A DNA stretch of 64,000 nucleotides, taken from assembly GCA_002841495.1 (NCBI GenBank), contig PGZV01000015.1:62001-126000 (forward strand). The letters are read 5' to 3'. Source of the stretch: Firmicutes bacterium HGW-Firmicutes-2 (GTDB lineage: Bacteria > Bacillota > Clostridia > Lachnospirales > Vallitaleaceae). The position numbers were made by a program, and so were the translations under genes. This document shows positions 62,848-64,000 of this stretch, piece by piece; position 1 is the first letter of the stretch, and every line of letters starts with the position of its first letter. The notes beneath the pieces were generated by a model, which did no database searches, was not told the DNA's origin, and was given only the letters and a program-made list of their open reading frames with translations.

Positions 62848-64000
62848 TTAGTATAACAATTCTACTAGGGCTGTCGAGAAAAATGGCACATAAGTAATTA
62901 ACAACAATACAATTATGAGTAATAAGTAGAACGGTAGTGCCGCTTGTATGAAATCCTTAGTCTTACACTTGGTAATACCACATGTAACAAACATTAATGT
63001 CCCCATAGGTGGAGAAATAGCGCCAATAGCATTATTAAAAATATAGATCATAGCAAAATGAATCTCATTGATTCCAAAAGCTTTTGCAATCGGTGCAAGC
63101 AAAGGCACTAAGATAATCATTGATGCATTGCCTTCGATAAACATACCTACCATTAAGAGAAAAATATTTACAATTAATAGAAAAACATACTTATTATCGA
63201 TGTTAGAGACAATCCACTCTGTCAAATGTTGAGGAATTCTTTCTTTGGTTAAGATCCATGAAAAAACAGTCGCTGCTGCAACAATGAGCATTATAGAAGA
63301 AGTTGTGGTCACTGTTTCTTTTATAGAAGTGAAGAAGTCTCGCATTTTCAGCTCACGATAGGATACGCCTAAAAGGATTGCGTATAAAATTGCAACCGAA
63401 CCTGCTTCCGTAGCTGTAAATACACCTAAACGAATACCACCGATAATAATAATCGGCAACATCAGAGGGAAAATCGCTGGTTTGATCGCTTTTGCGACCT
63501 GACTTCTAGCCAATTTTTCTGTTCTAATCGGTGCATAACCACGTTTTTTTGATATTCTCATGACCAGAATCATCAAAGCACCTGTTAATAATGTCCCTAT
63601 ACCAATACCAGAGATGAAGAGTTTTCCTATAGAAACGTTTGCAATGCTTCCATAGATAATCATAGCTATTCCTGGTGGAATTAAGGGTGTAATCATTGAG
63701 GATGTTGCTGTAACAACAGAAGAAAAGGCATTGGAAAAACCTTTTTTTCTCATTTCAGGAACAAGCATCTTAGATTGCATCGCTGCATCTGCAATATTAG
63801 AACCGGACAACCCACCCATTAGTGCAGATAAAAGAATATTTACTTGAGCTAAACCACCACTCATACGGCCGGTAACGACTTCCGCAAAGTTCATAATCCT
63901 TTTGGTTACACCACTGTAGTTCATCAAAACCCCTGCACCTACAAAAAAAGGAATCGCCAGTAAAGATATACTTTCAGCGCCGCCAATGGACTGTTGAGCA
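62848..64000 (-). CDS. dctM: TRAP transporter large permease subunit (DctM), truncated by the right edge
   Basis: The frame is open to the right edge. The translation before the first internal Met (SLLAIPFFVGAGVLMNYSG) is the DctM family pattern, so the gene continues outside. It has many helices with GGLSGSNIADAAMQSKMLVP, PLIPPGIAMIIYGS and NAIGAISPPMGTLMFVTC. DctM forms the sodium-driven transport core with a DctQ and a binding protein, presumably beyond the edge. The substrate is unknown, typically a C4-dicarboxylate or sugar acid. About 380 residues are visible of about 425 usual. Confidence 0.92.
   Translation of the reverse strand, partial: AQQSIGGAESISLLAIPFFVGAGVLMNYSGVTKRIMNFAEVVTGRMSGGLAQVNILLSALMGGLSGSNIADAAMQSKMLVPEMRKKGFSNAFSSVVTATSSMITPLIPPGIAMIIYGSIANVSIGKLFISGIGIGTLLTGALMILVMRISKKRGYAPIRTEKLARSQVAKAIKPAIFPLMLPIIIIGGIRLGVFTATEAGSVAILYAILLGVSYRELKMRDFFTSIKETVTTTSSIMLIVAAATVFSWILTKERIPQHLTEWIVSNIDNKYVFLLIVNIFLLMVGMFIEGNASMIILVPLLAPIAKAFGINEIHFAMIYIFNNAIGAISPPMGTLMFVTCGITKCKTKDFIQAALPFYLLLIIVLLLITYVPFFSTALVELLY

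Noticed and set aside
1-64000. tRNA, rRNA, insertion sequences or phage genes
   Set aside because: I saw no tRNA-like cloverleaf, rRNA segment, transposase, integrase or phage structural gene. The palindromic elements are the only mobile-element candidates.

Overview
The window looks like chromosome of an anaerobic, low-GC Firmicute of the Clostridia, probably related to the Lachnospirales/Vallitalea group (inference). The reasons are the AT-rich DNA, AGGAGG-type ribosome sites with frequent TTG/GTG starts, ferredoxin-fused proteins, and a clostridial-type ethanolamine locus controlled by EutV/EutW. I found no rRNA, tRNA, insertion sequence, phage gene or CRISPR array.

1-15 kb is housekeeping and accessory DNA, mostly on the minus strand. 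It holds the start of a beta-lactamase-fold hydrolase (cut by the left edge) and a four-gene set (SAM methyltransferase, radical SAM, GNAT, EFR1 flavodoxin-ferredoxin) that looks like a small modification pathway. A serine-hydrolase pseudogene and a GNAT-membrane fusion follow, then cardiolipin synthase, a two-component system, a membrane GDPD, a chromate transporter and a hybrid histidine kinase. 15-32 kb holds a MarR/flavin-reductase pair with duplicated operator, an RCC1-repeat surface protein behind a structured leader, a CNNM/CorC protein, and an ABC transporter with an FMN-binding protein. It also holds a split permease-ferredoxin pair opposite a Crp-family gene with a palindrome array between them, and a GGDEF/EAL protein.

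32-51 kb is a 23-gene ethanolamine-utilisation (eut) microcompartment locus read on the minus strand. In transcription order it is eutS, eutP, eutV, eutW, eutA, two eutB genes, eutC, eutL, a BMC-H with an extended tail, eutE, eutM, eutT, pduL, eutJ, a flavoprotein-like eut protein, eutN, pduS, pduT, a free-standing EutQ-N-like domain, a second eutM, eutH and eutQ. EutH would import ethanolamine and the B12-dependent EutBC lyase would yield acetaldehyde plus ammonia. EutE and PduL would then make acetyl-CoA and acetyl phosphate inside a shell of seven BMC proteins. EutT, EutA and PduS would make, replace and reduce the cobalamin cofactor. EutW/EutV would sense the substrate and antiterminate. 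A twin hairpin plus terminator sits exactly between eutW and eutA. No eutD, eutG or eutR is present.

51-58.6 kb is a uronate catabolic locus: an IclR regulator, KDPG aldolase, a tripartite tricarboxylate-type transporter (TctC, TctB, TctA), a DgoK-type KDG kinase, KduD and KduI. Together these feed 5-keto-4-deoxyuronate to pyruvate and glyceraldehyde-3-phosphate. 58.9-64 kb carries a chemoreceptor, a DbpA-type RNA helicase and the large subunit of a TRAP transporter cut by the right edge.
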